Under the pieces are notes generated by a model that was not told where the DNA came from, searched no databases, and saw only the letters and a list, made by a program, of their open reading frames with translations. Positions 1 through 10,239 of a stretch of 64,000 nucleotides of DNA are shown here, one piece after another. Numbering within the stretch: position 1 is the first letter of the stretch; the number at the start of each line of letters is the position of its first letter. The DNA comes from Proteiniphilum acetatigenes DSM 18083. GTDB taxonomy: Bacteria > Bacteroidota > Bacteroidia > Bacteroidales > Dysgonomonadaceae. The position numbers and the translations under genes are program-made. The stretch covers positions 124,001 through 188,000 of the forward strand of contig NZ_KB905697.1 in the NCBI RefSeq assembly GCF_000380985.1. The letters run 5' to 3'.

Positions 1-56
1 ATTTCACTTTCTCCGAGGGAATAACTCTTCTTCAGGTTTTTTATTTCTATCAACAT
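1..56 (-). CDS. ABC transporter ATP-binding subunit, N-terminal fragment
   Basis: Only the first 18 codons are in the window; the gene runs off the left edge. The visible residues MLIEIKNLKKSYSLGES match the opening beta strands of MacB/LolD-type ABC ATPases. The ATG lies 11 bp after the stop of the permease gene, so it is the last visible gene of the efflux operon. It would energise the FtsX-type permease encoded just upstream. Walker motifs are outside the window, so the call rests on the N-terminus and context. Confidence 0.7.
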   Translation of the reverse strand, partial: MLIEIKNLKKSYSLGESE

Positions 57-67
57 ATCATTTTATT

Positions 68-1306
68 TTATTCGTAACGGATAGAGTCTACAGGTTTCAA
101 ATTGGCGGCGTTCTTTGCCGGCAGATAGCCAAAACTCACCCCCACGATTACCGAAAAGGAGAATGCGATAAAAACGGAGTAGGGTTTGATAAAGGTGGTT
201 ATATCCGTAAACAGGGTAACGATCAACGACAATACTACACCGATCAGCACACCTATCAATCCACCGGTAATACTGATTGCCACCGATTCGGTGACAAACT
301 GGCTCATAATATCGATCTTCCGGGCTCCTACCGATCTTCGGATCCCTATCTCGCGTGTACGCTCCATTACAGTTGCCAGCATAATGTTCATAATACCTAT
401 GCCTCCTACCAATAACGATATGGCAGCAATGGCTCCCAAAAGGAAGTTATAGATCTGCCGTTCTTTTTCTTCCTGTTTAAGAAGCTCGTAAGGGATCACA
501 ATACTGTAATCGTCATTATTAAAGTGATGTCTCTTTAATATTTCATCAATAATTTTGGAAGCCTCGATCAATTTATCCGAATTATTGATCTGCACCGTGA
601 TCTGCTGTATTTCACTGGAGAGGATATTATCCCGTGTAAAACGGTTCAGGAACAAAGATAACGGCACATAGACATCCGTATTCAGATCCCTTGCAGCCAG
701 TTCACCTACGGTTTCAGTAAAAAGACTTTTCGATGCCAGTATGCCAATCACTTCCAGCCATTGGTCGTCTATCTTTACCAGCTTACCGATAGGATCTTCA
801 CCTTTAAAAAAACTGGCAGCCACACCCGCACCCAGGACACAGACCTTTAATCGTTCGTTGTAATGTTTTTCATTGATGAAGTAGCCTTGTTGGACTTTAT
901 AATTCATCAAACTGAGAAAATCGGGTGTAATGCCTATAACAGTAGATTTTACCGATTTGTCATCAAACTTCACTTCGGTATTTTTTTCTGCCTGCGATGC
1001 AACCCTTTCAACTCCCGGGACAATTTCCTTAATGACATTGGCATCCTGAATGGAAAGACCCTGGGAGAATTTAGCCCGCACCTCTTCCAGCTCTTCATCG
1101 GAGAGTGATTTTTCCCTGACAATGATATTGTTTACCCCCAAATCCTGGTATTTCGCAATAGCCTCGCGTTTTGCACCTTCCCCGATCGATAACATAGTAA
1201 TCACCGATGCCACACCAAATATGATTCCCAGCATTGTCAGGAAAGAGCGAAATTTGTGGTCAACCAGTCCCTGAAGTGCCAAGCGAATATTTTCACCGTA
1301 TTGCAT
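68..1306 (-). CDS. MacB-like ABC transporter permease (FtsX family)
   Basis: This 412-aa inner-membrane permease has the MacB layout: one N-terminal membrane helix at about residues 22-42, a long periplasmic domain (about 45-285), then three C-terminal helices of the FtsX domain with the typical stretch GGIGIMNIMLATVMERTREIG. It would work with the adjacent ATPase and the membrane fusion lipoproteins to move a substrate (peptide, lipid or drug) across the envelope. The substrate cannot be read from the sequence. It lies 8 bp after the first fusion-protein gene, which supports one operon. Confidence 0.88.
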   Translation of the reverse strand: MQYGENIRLALQGLVDHKFRSFLTMLGIIFGVASVITMLSIGEGAKREAIAKYQDLGVNNIIVREKSLSDEELEEVRAKFSQGLSIQDANVIKEIVPGVERVASQAEKNTEVKFDDKSVKSTVIGITPDFLSLMNYKVQQGYFINEKHYNERLKVCVLGAGVAASFFKGEDPIGKLVKIDDQWLEVIGILASKSLFTETVGELAARDLNTDVYVPLSLFLNRFTRDNILSSEIQQITVQINNSDKLIEASKIIDEILKRHHFNNDDYSIVIPYELLKQEEKERQIYNFLLGAIAAISLLVGGIGIMNIMLATVMERTREIGIRRSVGARKIDIMSQFVTESVAISITGGLIGVLIGVVLSLIVTLFTDITTFIKPYSVFIAFSFSVIVGVSFGYLPAKNAANLKPVDSIRYE

Positions 1307-1314
1307 ATGCTGTT

Positions 1315-2319
1315 TTATAAAAATTCACAACTCACTGTCATCCCCGGCTTTAATCTCTCATCCGGCTCTAATATCCTGACTTCCACATCAAAAACTCTTT
1401 GACGGGATTTTTGGTCTTTCAACCTGCATAACTTCCCGATATAGGCTATTTCACCTTCAAAGACCACCTTTGGCAATGCATCTAAACGAACTGATACTTT
1501 CTGGTTGACCTCTATTTTCAGAAAGTCGGTCTCATTCACCTGGGTATTCACTTTCATAAACTCCAGTTCGGGAACTTTGGCCAAATTATTTCCCGCATAA
1601 ATATTATCCCCTATTTTGTATAAAGTAGGATTGATATTTTGCCGATTCAATTCAATCTGAAATACGCCTGATACAGGTGTCCGTAAAGTAAGTGTCGGCA
1701 GCAATGCTTTTGCATTTTCTATCTCTTTTCTAATCTGTTCGACCCTGATCTCCTGAATTTTTAAATCGTTAGCATTGATGACCTTATTCAACTCATAGAT
1801 CCTTTTCTCTTTCTCAAGATTGATCTCTGCCTGGTCAAACTCCAGTTTTTTTATCCGTCGTAACCGTTCCGATTCAAAACGGGATGCTTCCAATTCGATC
1901 TTTTTTAAATCGAATGACGCCAGTTCGTTTCTGATTCTCGATTCGCTTTCCTGTTCCCTGTTTTCCTGTTCCACATACAATTTTTCCAACACGGCTAATT
2001 GTGTTTCCAGATTACTCTCCTGATCCAGGATAAATTTATTGATATCTGCAGGATCCAGTTGAGCAATCGAATCTCCTTTTTTCACTATTTCTCCATGATT
2101 CAGCAGCCCGATGATCTTCATTTGATACCAATGCCGCCCGTACCTCGGTATGACAAAGGATATGGAATTGACGGCAGCAAGCTCTCCCGTTTCTATAATG
2201 GTACTTCCATCCGATGTTCTTCTTTCATTACCCTCCGACCAAACTCCCTTTTTACAGGAAATAGAAAACAACAGCAGGAAAAACACTACCGAAAGACTAT
2301 ATATAATGCTTTTTTTCAT
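1315..2319 (-). CDS. Efflux membrane fusion lipoprotein (HlyD family), copy 1
   Basis: This 334-aa protein starts with a lipoprotein signal whose lipobox ends at Cys22 (SISC). A biotinyl-lipoyl-like half follows, with GEIVKKGDSIAQLDPADI, then a Lys/Glu-rich coiled coil at about residues 95-200, then the second barrel half ending in LKPGMTVSCEF. It should bridge the MacB-like permease to an outer-membrane channel. It is the shortest of three tandem fusion-protein genes and lacks the C-terminal membrane-proximal domain seen in the next one. Confidence 0.85.
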   Translation of the reverse strand: MKKSIIYSLSVVFFLLLFSISCKKGVWSEGNERRTSDGSTIIETGELAAVNSISFVIPRYGRHWYQMKIIGLLNHGEIVKKGDSIAQLDPADINKFILDQESNLETQLAVLEKLYVEQENREQESESRIRNELASFDLKKIELEASRFESERLRRIKKLEFDQAEINLEKEKRIYELNKVINANDLKIQEIRVEQIRKEIENAKALLPTLTLRTPVSGVFQIELNRQNINPTLYKIGDNIYAGNNLAKVPELEFMKVNTQVNETDFLKIEVNQKVSVRLDALPKVVFEGEIAYIGKLCRLKDQKSRQRVFDVEVRILEPDERLKPGMTVSCEFL

Positions 2320-2351
2320 ACAATCATTTTTTATTAATTGACAATTGTCAA

Positions 2352-3596
2352 TTATCCCGCCTCACTGCTTTCCGGTTTCTTCTCGTCGGGTTCTACTGCA
2401 AAGGGATCCACCAGTGCAATTTCATCCCCTTCTTTGAGTCCATTGACAACGACCACGTAATCGGTATTATTCTGGCCGGTCTCAACTTCTATTTTATCAT
2501 AACCACTTGTACTTTTTTTATAGACAAAGTTCTTATCTCCCTCTGGTCTCACCGCATCCAAAGGAATATAAAGCACATCTTCTATCTTGTCTATAATAAT
2601 TCTGCAACTCACGGTAAGGCCGGGGAGCAGGTGCTTGTCCGACTCGTTCAGCAATATTTCAACCGGAAATACTTTTATCTTCGATGATCCGTCTTTATTC
2701 ACGGCAAGATTGGCAATTGAGTTGACTGTCCCGGTGAAGATACTATCCGAAAATGCATCCGGCTTTATCTCGACTTTCAGACCTTTACTGATTTTCGCTA
2801 CATCCACTTCGTTAATCCTTACCGTTGCTTTTAACACGGCCAGATCGGGGAGCTGGATAATGGGAAATCCACCCCAGCATTGATCGCCAATCTGAAATTT
2901 ATTGTTACTGCTCCAGTTCCGTGAGATGATGGCAATTCCGGATGAAGGAGTAACCACAGACAATTTTTTCAGTGTTTCATGCGCTTCATCAAGCCGGGAT
3001 TGAAATTGCATGATGGAAAGATTTTTTTGCTTCACTTCTTCCCTCTGTATTTTTATCCGGTTATCTATCTGTTCTTTGGCTCTTTCCAAAGCAATATCTG
3101 CCTTATCAAGATTCAGTTGTATCTCTTTTTTCTTTATCTCCGATTCATACTCTGCCGACTCAAATCGTATTTTAGATATTTCATGGGAAATTCGCGCCAC
3201 CTCATAGCCGGCTCTCAGTTCTTCCAGATCGGATTTCTGCTGAGCGATCATCTTCTCAAACTCAGCCTTGGCTATTTCCAGACTCGACTCCGCTTCTACA
3301 ATGCCTTTAAGAACTTCCGACGGGTCGAAAACGATGAGTGTGTCTCCTGCTTTCACCTCCTGTCCATCTTTTACCAGTTCGGTAATTTTCAGATTACCAT
3401 ATCTCCATGAGATAAGAGGCGCCACAATATTGATAGATTGTACAGCTTCTATTTCTCCTTCTTCATACAAATCAAGAAAAAGAGTTCCTTTTGCCACTTT
3501 TCCTACAGGTACTTGCTGAGTTTCTTTCCGGCCGCATGCAGCAAAGAATATCAAACAAAAAAGGAGAAAAAAAAGCGTATTAAACTTGTTCCTCAT
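2352..3596 (-). CDS. Efflux membrane fusion lipoprotein (HlyD/RND type), copy 2
   Basis: This 414-aa protein has a lipobox ending at Cys21 (FAAC). It carries a lipoyl half with ELVKDGQEVKAGDTLIVFDP, a long coiled-coil hairpin, a beta barrel, and a C-terminal membrane-proximal domain with LYIPLDAVRPEGDKNFVY, followed by an acidic Pro/Glu tail. It is the middle of three paralogous fusion-protein genes that read toward the permease and ATPase. The three differ enough to suggest specialised roles rather than recent duplication. Confidence 0.87.
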   Translation of the reverse strand: MRNKFNTLFFLLFCLIFFAACGRKETQQVPVGKVAKGTLFLDLYEEGEIEAVQSINIVAPLISWRYGNLKITELVKDGQEVKAGDTLIVFDPSEVLKGIVEAESSLEIAKAEFEKMIAQQKSDLEELRAGYEVARISHEISKIRFESAEYESEIKKKEIQLNLDKADIALERAKEQIDNRIKIQREEVKQKNLSIMQFQSRLDEAHETLKKLSVVTPSSGIAIISRNWSSNNKFQIGDQCWGGFPIIQLPDLAVLKATVRINEVDVAKISKGLKVEIKPDAFSDSIFTGTVNSIANLAVNKDGSSKIKVFPVEILLNESDKHLLPGLTVSCRIIIDKIEDVLYIPLDAVRPEGDKNFVYKKSTSGYDKIEVETGQNNTDYVVVVNGLKEGDEIALVDPFAVEPDEKKPESSEAG

Positions 3597-3647
3597 TTTA
3601 TCAGTATTTATCTTATTGTTGTAAAATCATTGAAGCAATATCACACC

Positions 3648-4901
3648 CTAACGAATTGAGTCCGAGAGGAACCTCTTCCCTCTTATAAATGAAGCGGGCG
3701 GTTTAATCAGAGAAATTACTTCTCCCTTTCTTAAACCTGTGGTAACTATCGATTCTTTTATTGACGACGGGCCGGTTGCAATTTGGCGCATCTCATATTT
3801 ATTATTATTCCTGACATACACGACCTTCATCGAATCAACATCATAAATGGCAATCTGGGGAATTACGATGGTATCTCCGATATAGGTTGTAATTACACGG
3901 CTGTTTGCTGTAAATCCCGGTTCGGGAAGCTGTATCACACTATCGATAGATGCTTCTACCTCAAAAAACTTCACTTTTGAATCTCTTTTATAGGGTTGTC
4001 CGACGGGTAATTTTTTGGTTATTCTTCCATATGCACTGTTCCCCGGCATGGCCTCAAAGGTGTAAGCCACAGAATCGTTTTCATTGATCTGTTTGAAATC
4101 TGTTTCATTGACAGCCATTTTCACCTTCATTTCCGACATCTCAGGGATAATAACCACCGGCATATTATTCCAGACATTGTCCCCCACTTTTAACTTGGCG
4201 CCTGTCATGCGGGAATCGGCAATAATAGCCAATCCTTTTTTAGGAGCCCTGATAGTCAACTCTTCAAGAATTTTTTCTGCTGATTGTAAACGGTTGGTCA
4301 ACTGCTGGATATTTATTTCCAACTTTCTTATTTCGGACTGATTAATGATATCAAGGGCATTCAGTTTCTGTTCGAATTTTACTTTTTCTATGTATGCCCT
4401 TTCAAGTTCTAATTCCTTGATTCTTCTCTGGGTTGGCGTGGCAAATTTGAGTTGCAAGGAATCAAGATGGGCGATGTCCGTATCGACCTCGTTATTCTTC
4501 ACCTGTGCTTCCAAGAGAGCGTATTGCATCTTCAAATCGGCATTGACCTTGTTCAATTCAGCCGTAGCATTTTCCAATGCAATTTGCAGGTTGTCATAGT
4601 TGTTCTGTTGATTATTATCCTCAATAATACATACTATATCTCCTTCGTTGACATATGTACCATTATCAATCAGGAAGGTGACTATCCCGTCTACATTACC
4701 CGGACAAGCCAAGGTTGTAAACCGGATAGGCTCGACTATACCTTCAATTAAAATCGAATTCTCAAAATCCGTTTTGGAAACGGTATAAGTAGATATACTC
4801 TCTTTATTTTTCAAATTACATGAAGAGAGACAAAAGAATAAAGTTAAAATAAAAATTATCTTATCTTTTTTGAAGATAATATGATTAGATCGATAGTGCA
4901 A
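3648..4901 (-). CDS. Efflux membrane fusion lipoprotein (HlyD/RND type), copy 3
   Basis: This 417-aa protein has a hydrophobic signal with a lipobox ending at Cys28 (LSSC), a lipoyl-like segment with DNGTYVNEGDIVCII, a coiled-coil hairpin and a barrel with PGFTANSRVITTYIG, then a membrane-proximal domain. The chosen start is TTG because no ATG lies upstream of the signal sequence in frame; the exact start is uncertain. It is the first gene of the efflux operon. The upstream gene fhs is 88 bp away and is not obviously co-transcribed. Confidence 0.83.
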   Translation of the reverse strand: MHYRSNHIIFKKDKIIFILTLFFCLSSCNLKNKESISTYTVSKTDFENSILIEGIVEPIRFTTLACPGNVDGIVTFLIDNGTYVNEGDIVCIIEDNNQQNNYDNLQIALENATAELNKVNADLKMQYALLEAQVKNNEVDTDIAHLDSLQLKFATPTQRRIKELELERAYIEKVKFEQKLNALDIINQSEIRKLEINIQQLTNRLQSAEKILEELTIRAPKKGLAIIADSRMTGAKLKVGDNVWNNMPVVIIPEMSEMKVKMAVNETDFKQINENDSVAYTFEAMPGNSAYGRITKKLPVGQPYKRDSKVKFFEVEASIDSVIQLPEPGFTANSRVITTYIGDTIVIPQIAIYDVDSMKVVYVRNNNKYEMRQIATGPSSIKESIVTTGLRKGEVISLIKPPASFIRGKRFLSDSIR

Positions 4902-4989
4902 TAAAAAAAATTTTGGTATTCACCCCTGTTTGTTGCAAATATCGAAAAAAAAGATGATATACCAAAAAATATTACACCTAAAAATGATA

Positions 4990-6654
4990 TCAACTCAATC
5001 CTTCCACTTCTCCGTTAACGATATCTATCCGTTTGGCCTGCGGATCGGCGGGTAATCCGGGCATACGCATCATCTCACCGGCGATGGCAACGATAAACTC
5101 CGAACCACGGTTAATCACCAGATCATTGATTTTAAACCGGAAATCTTTAGCTACTCCATACCATTTGGGGTCGGCTGAGAAAGAGTATTGTGTTTTAGCG
5201 ATGCATACCGGCATCTTTTCGAGGGGTGTTCCTTCAACCAGTTTCAGTTTTTTCAATGCTTTCTCACCCATTACCACATCGCGTGCACCATAAATCCGCG
5301 TGGCAATCTTGGTAAGCTTGGTTTCGATATCATCCTCATCGTCGTAAGTAAATTTCAAATCCCCTGATGGTCTGTTCTCGACGGCATCTACTACCGCTTC
5401 GGCCAACTCCACGGCACCTGCACCTCCGTCGGTAAACGCCTCATTGACAGCAAACGACACTCCACGATCATGACAAAAGGTACGTACCATATCGATCTCT
5501 TCAGCGGTATCAAAAGCATATTTATTAAATGCCACCACGACCGACTGACCAAAACCAGCCAGGTTTTCAAGATGTTTCCCCAGATTCTCCAATCCTTTTC
5601 TCAAACCTTCCATATCGGGCTCTTTGATCATCTTCTCCGGTGTGCCTCCGTGCATCTTCAACCCCTGCGCTGTAGCAACAATGACGGTCAGTTTGGGACG
5701 CAATCCGCTCTTACGGCACTTGATATTGAAAAATTTCTCTGCACCCAGATCAGCCCCGAAACCTGCCTCAGTCACCACGTAATCACCATATGACATCGCC
5801 ATTTTGGTAGCCAGGACCGAGTTACATCCATGCGCGATATTGGCGAACGGACCACCGTGTATAAAAGCAGCTGTATTTTCAGTAGTCTGCACCAGGTTAG
5901 GATGGATGGCATCTTTCATCAATACGGTGATAGCGCCTGCCACGCCCAGATCTTTTACAGTGAATGGTTCACCGTCGATCCTGTATCCCAGGAGTATATT
6001 CTCTATCCGTCTGCGGAGATCGGGTTCATCTTCTGCTAAGCAAAGGATAGCCATCAGCTCTGATGCAGCGGTAATATCGAAACCTCCTTCCTGAGGTATC
6101 CCGTTACTCGGTCCGAGTCCCGTAACAATATAACGCAGATTTCGGTCGTTTACATCCAGTACCCGTTTCCAGAGCACCTCTTTGATCGCCTCGCCAGTAC
6201 CTTGCACGCGAAAGATATAGTTGTCGAGCAGCGCAGAAATGGTATTATGGGCTGTGGTCACAGCATGGAAATCACCAGTAAAATGGAGATTGATGTTTTC
6301 CATAGGAAGCACCTGGGCATATCCTCCACCCGCAGCACCGCCTTTCATCCCGAATACAGGGCCTAATGAGGGTTCACGTAATGCAATGATAGCTTTCTTC
6401 CCAATCTTGTTCAATCCCAACGCCAACCCTATGGAAACGGTTGTCTTACCGATACCCGCCTTGGTAGCGGTAATCGCCGTCACTAATATAAGATTACTAC
6501 GGCTAATTTTTTCCTGATCGATAAGATGGAGAGGTATCTTTGCCATATGTCTTCCGAAACCGATCACTTCTTCGCGATCGATCCCTATACTCTCTGCTAT
6601 ATCTTTAATTTTTCTCAGGGGTGTTTCCCTCGCAATTTGAATGTCTGATTTCAT
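4990..6654 (-). CDS. fhs: Formate-tetrahydrofolate ligase
   Basis: The 554-aa protein is a full-length FTHFS. It makes 10-formyl-tetrahydrofolate from formate, ATP and THF in one-carbon metabolism. The N-terminus holds the P-loop [11 protein letters not shown]. The family signature [20 protein letters not shown] and the stretch [14 protein letters not shown] follow. The C-terminus has the family-conserved end [17 protein letters not shown]. The length equals the usual size of the bacterial enzyme. It stands alone between the efflux operon and uvrB, with a 108-bp spacer on the uvrB side. Confidence 0.97.
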   Translation of the reverse strand: MKSDIQIARETPLRKIKDIAESIGIDREEVIGFGRHMAKIPLHLIDQEKISRSNLILVTAITATKAGIGKTTVSIGLALGLNKIGKKAIIALREPSLGPVFGMKGGAAGGGYAQVLPMENINLHFTGDFHAVTTAHNTISALLDNYIFRVQGTGEAIKEVLWKRVLDVNDRNLRYIVTGLGPSNGIPQEGGFDITAASELMAILCLAEDEPDLRRRIENILLGYRIDGEPFTVKDLGVAGAITVLMKDAIHPNLVQTTENTAAFIHGGPFANIAHGCNSVLATKMAMSYGDYVVTEAGFGADLGAEKFFNIKCRKSGLRPKLTVIVATAQGLKMHGGTPEKMIKEPDMEGLRKGLENLGKHLENLAGFGQSVVVAFNKYAFDTAEEIDMVRTFCHDRGVSFAVNEAFTDGGAGAVELAEAVVDAVENRPSGDLKFTYDDEDDIETKLTKIATRIYGARDVVMGEKALKKLKLVEGTPLEKMPVCIAKTQYSFSADPKWYGVAKDFRFKINDLVINRGSEFIVAIAGEMMRMPGLPADPQAKRIDIVNGEVEGLS

Positions 6655-6762
6655 CTAAAATTGATTTACTTATTTGTTGATTTAACGATTTACTGATTAA
6701 CAAATCATCACATCATCCTTCCCTCTTTAGTTTTCACCTTCCCACCTTCCCACTTTCCCACC

Positions 6763-8772
6763 TTATTTCAGTTTTTCTTCCAGCATGATCAACTGATCAC
6801 GCAATTGTGCCGCCTCTAAGAATTCCAGTTTTTTTGCTGCTGCCATCATTGCTTTCCTCGTCTGCTCAATTTTTTTCTTCAGGTCGTCGGTCGAAGCATA
6901 CTCAGGTATCGGTTCCGCCGCCAAAGCATAATAATCCGGTTCTATATATGCTTTTGCTTCAGCTGTTATTTTATATTCTCTGGTCAATACCGATGAGCGT
7001 GCCTTCTTTATCTGCTGCGGTGTGATGCCATGCTCTTCATTATATTTTATCTGCTTTTCACGCCTGCGATTGGTCTCGTCGATAGTCATCTGCATACTAT
7101 CGGTCATTTTATCGGCATAGAAAATCACCTTTCCGTTCACGTTACGTGCCGCACGACCGGCTGTCTGGGTAAGGGATCGATGGGAGCGGAGAAATCCTTC
7201 CTTGTCGGCATCCAGTACTGCCACAAGCGATACCTCGGGTAAATCCAACCCTTCACGCAACAGATTCACACCGATCAACACGTCGAACAACCCGCTACGC
7301 AATTCATCCATGATCTTCACCCTCTCCAATGTCTCTACATCGGAGTGGATATAATTACACCGTACACCATTCTTTGTCAGGTAATCGGTCAGTTCTTCGG
7401 CCATCCGTTTGGTGAGGGTAGTCACCAATACCCGCTCATCGACCTCCACGCGCTGCCGGATCTCTTCCATCAGGTCGTCGATCTGGTTCAGGCTGGGACG
7501 CACATCTATAGGCGGATCGAGCAACCCTGTAGGACGAATCAACTGGTCGACCACAATCCCTTCCGATTTTTCCAGTTCATAATCAGCAGGGGTGGCGCTC
7601 ACAAAAATAATCTCAGGGGTAATCGCTTCAAACTCTTCGAACTTCAGCGGACGGTTATCGATCGCTGCCGGAAGCCGGAACCCAAATTCTACAAGATTGA
7701 TCTTGCGGGAGTGATCGCCCCCGTACATAGCACGGATCTGCGGGATGGTGACATGGCTTTCGTCAATAACAGTGAGATAGTCTTCGGGAAAGAAGTCGAG
7801 GAGACAGAAAGGACGTGTACCGGCGGCACGGCCGTCGAAATAGCGGGAATAGTTCTCTATCCCGGAACAATAACCTATCTCCTTGATCATCTCCAGGTCA
7901 TAGGTCACCCTTTCGTAAAGTCGCTTGGCCTCATACGGTTTTCCGATAGACTGAAAGAACTCCACCTGTTTTCCCAGATCGATCTGTATTTCATCTATCG
8001 CCCTGTTAATACGTTCCTGCGTGGTGACAAAAAGGTTGGCTGGAAATATCCGGTAAGAATCCAACCGTTCAATGGTGATCCCACTGAGGGGATCTACCGA
8101 TTCAATACTCTCTATCTCATCCCCCCAGAAGATAACGCGGATGATATAATCGTGGTATGCCAGGAAAACATCTACCGTATCGCCTTTCACCCGGAAATTC
8201 CCACGGTTGAAGTCGGCCGTTTCGTTACGTGAATAAAGACTGTTTACCAGCAGGCGCAATAATTGGTCGCGCTCCATCACCTGCCCCTCACGGATATCGA
8301 TAGTCGTCTTGTTAAAATCTTCGGGATTCCCGATACCATACAGACAGGAAACTGAAGAAACCACTATCACATCGTTTCTTCCCGAAAGCAGTGAGGAGGT
8401 GGCTGCGAGCCGCAGTTTTTCAATCTCATCATTGATGGAAAGATCCTTTTCTATATAGGTATCGGTCGTAGGGATATAAGCCTCCGGCTGATAATAATCG
8501 TAGTAGGATACAAAATATTCCACCGCATTATTTGGAAAGAAACTCTTGAACTCGCTATAAAGTTGTGCTGCAAGTGTTTTATTGTGACTCAGCACTAAGG
8601 TGGGTTTATTTATCTGTGCAATCACATTGGCCACCGTAAAAGTCTTACCCGATCCGGTAACACCTAACAGGGTCTGATAAGGGACTTTCTGCCGGAGTCC
8701 CTCTACCAGTGCCGCGATTGCTTCCGGTTGATCTCCGGTAGGTTGATATGCTGATGTAAGTTGAAAATCCAT
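6763..8772 (-). CDS. uvrB: Excinuclease ABC subunit B
   Basis: This 669-aa protein is the damage-verifying helicase-like subunit of nucleotide excision repair. It has Walker A LLGVTGSGKT near residue 36, the beta-hairpin motif YYDYYQPEAY, DESHVTIPQ with the family's downstream MYGGD, helicase motifs with QTAGRAARN, and a C-terminal UVR domain of about 35 residues that contacts UvrC. The length is typical of UvrB. It is followed on the same strand by fhs and preceded by the zinc-ribbon gene. Confidence 0.98.
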   Translation of the reverse strand: MDFQLTSAYQPTGDQPEAIAALVEGLRQKVPYQTLLGVTGSGKTFTVANVIAQINKPTLVLSHNKTLAAQLYSEFKSFFPNNAVEYFVSYYDYYQPEAYIPTTDTYIEKDLSINDEIEKLRLAATSSLLSGRNDVIVVSSVSCLYGIGNPEDFNKTTIDIREGQVMERDQLLRLLVNSLYSRNETADFNRGNFRVKGDTVDVFLAYHDYIIRVIFWGDEIESIESVDPLSGITIERLDSYRIFPANLFVTTQERINRAIDEIQIDLGKQVEFFQSIGKPYEAKRLYERVTYDLEMIKEIGYCSGIENYSRYFDGRAAGTRPFCLLDFFPEDYLTVIDESHVTIPQIRAMYGGDHSRKINLVEFGFRLPAAIDNRPLKFEEFEAITPEIIFVSATPADYELEKSEGIVVDQLIRPTGLLDPPIDVRPSLNQIDDLMEEIRQRVEVDERVLVTTLTKRMAEELTDYLTKNGVRCNYIHSDVETLERVKIMDELRSGLFDVLIGVNLLREGLDLPEVSLVAVLDADKEGFLRSHRSLTQTAGRAARNVNGKVIFYADKMTDSMQMTIDETNRRREKQIKYNEEHGITPQQIKKARSSVLTREYKITAEAKAYIEPDYYALAAEPIPEYASTDDLKKKIEQTRKAMMAAAKKLEFLEAAQLRDQLIMLEEKLK

Positions 8773-8847
8773 AGGTATTCTTTAACAAACAGAATTGAAT
8801 TTAGTTTTCGGGATTGCTGTCTTGGACAACGCCTGTAACCATTACCA

Positions 8848-10062
8848 CTAAGGCGCTTCAGGATAAGGCTTTGTTTCAAATATGCTGACAATCTGAAACA
8901 GTGTATCCAGCTCAATGTGGGCAATATAGCCATGTACCTCTTCCGTGGCACCATCTTTCTGATAAGATTTCCGAAGTGGGACATTGATTTTGTAATGGTT
9001 GCTGCTCGTCACTTCATATTGTAGTGACTCCAGATCCGGAGTAAATTTCAGAGTGGCACCTTCTGTCTGTGCACCCGTCACAAGCAGCTCACCGGCAATT
9101 CTTTCACGGGTAGCGGCACCTGAATTGAAGAAGCGATACACAGTAGGTGCCAGATAGCGAACCATACCATTATGATCTAAGGCAGAAAGGGCTATAAAAA
9201 ATCCGCCTACTGTAGCACGTATACTATCCAATGTAACGGCATCGGTCGATTGCGGCCGGGAAAGCAAATCATATCTCTTTCGTGCTTCTGCAATATAATC
9301 GCCTGCAATACCACCGTTCTCAGCCAACATGATATAATCAGAGTATGACTCTGGCGTATTCATTTGCAAAGTGCCTATCCATATAAGTGAATCGAGTCTT
9401 GTCCTTACTAACGGGGCGTAAGGACTATCGGTATGCCTGTCTAAGAAATCACGCAACTCGGTAACGTTGTCAGTTTCTTTCATCTTTTCCCATGCGGCGG
9501 CTTCTTCCGATTTCAGTCTGCGCAGGCCGGCCTGTGCTTCGTCAAAGTGCGCACCCCGCGGATGTGCTTCCATATAAGCCAGATATCCCTCTACCGAATT
9601 TACTTTTACAGCTGCATCCCATCCGCTGCGATCCAGGTTACTCTTCCGTATGGTAGCGTTATACATAAAAAAGGCTCCTGCCAGAAGAGCAGTCACCAGT
9701 ACAAATAAAACCGGCGCCCCTACCTTCTTTTTCTTCTTCGGTAGCGTTTTTTCCGTCTCCATTTCCTCCTCATTTGCCCCTATTTTTGATTCCACTTCCC
9801 ATTCACGCTCTTCCTCTTCATCAGGATGATTTAAACCGTTATGATCCTGATTGACTATTTCTTTTTGGGATAACGCGGAATTGCCGGTCCTATCCTCCAG
9901 TTGTTCCTGCATAAGCAAATTTTCAGCAGCAGAAGTATTCTTTTCTTCAATTTCCTTCGGAATCTCTACTTCATATTCAGTATGGATCTTCCTCGTACAA
10001 TCATCACAAAAAAGCGCTTCTTCCGGCTTGGTTTTTCCACAAAGGGGACAAGATTGAGACAT
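8848..10062 (-). CDS. Zinc-ribbon membrane protein of unknown function
   Basis: This 404-aa protein begins with a CxxC...CxxC zinc ribbon (CPLCGKTK...CDDC). An acidic, low-complexity linker follows, then one membrane helix at about residues 116-135, then a large domain that should lie outside the cytoplasm. The last 130 residues, starting near ATVGGFFIALSALDHNGMVR, have the look of an NTF2-like fold. Proteins of this type are common in Bacteroidales and have no settled role. The gene ends 75 bp before uvrB. Confidence 0.72.
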   Translation of the reverse strand: MSQSCPLCGKTKPEEALFCDDCTRKIHTEYEVEIPKEIEEKNTSAAENLLMQEQLEDRTGNSALSQKEIVNQDHNGLNHPDEEEEREWEVESKIGANEEEMETEKTLPKKKKKVGAPVLFVLVTALLAGAFFMYNATIRKSNLDRSGWDAAVKVNSVEGYLAYMEAHPRGAHFDEAQAGLRRLKSEEAAAWEKMKETDNVTELRDFLDRHTDSPYAPLVRTRLDSLIWIGTLQMNTPESYSDYIMLAENGGIAGDYIAEARKRYDLLSRPQSTDAVTLDSIRATVGGFFIALSALDHNGMVRYLAPTVYRFFNSGAATRERIAGELLVTGAQTEGATLKFTPDLESLQYEVTSSNHYKINVPLRKSYQKDGATEEVHGYIAHIELDTLFQIVSIFETKPYPEAP

Positions 10063-10239
10063 ATTTTTCCAGAATTAATGGGAACTCTTACTTATCTACA
10101 AATTTACAAGATTTTTTGAAACCGGCATAATTCCTATCACCCTTAGACGTTACACCACCATTTTTTTATTCTTCCATTTATCACATTACTGTATTCCACT
10201 CATGGTTGATTCTCTTCTAAAAATACCTTTGTCGTACTA

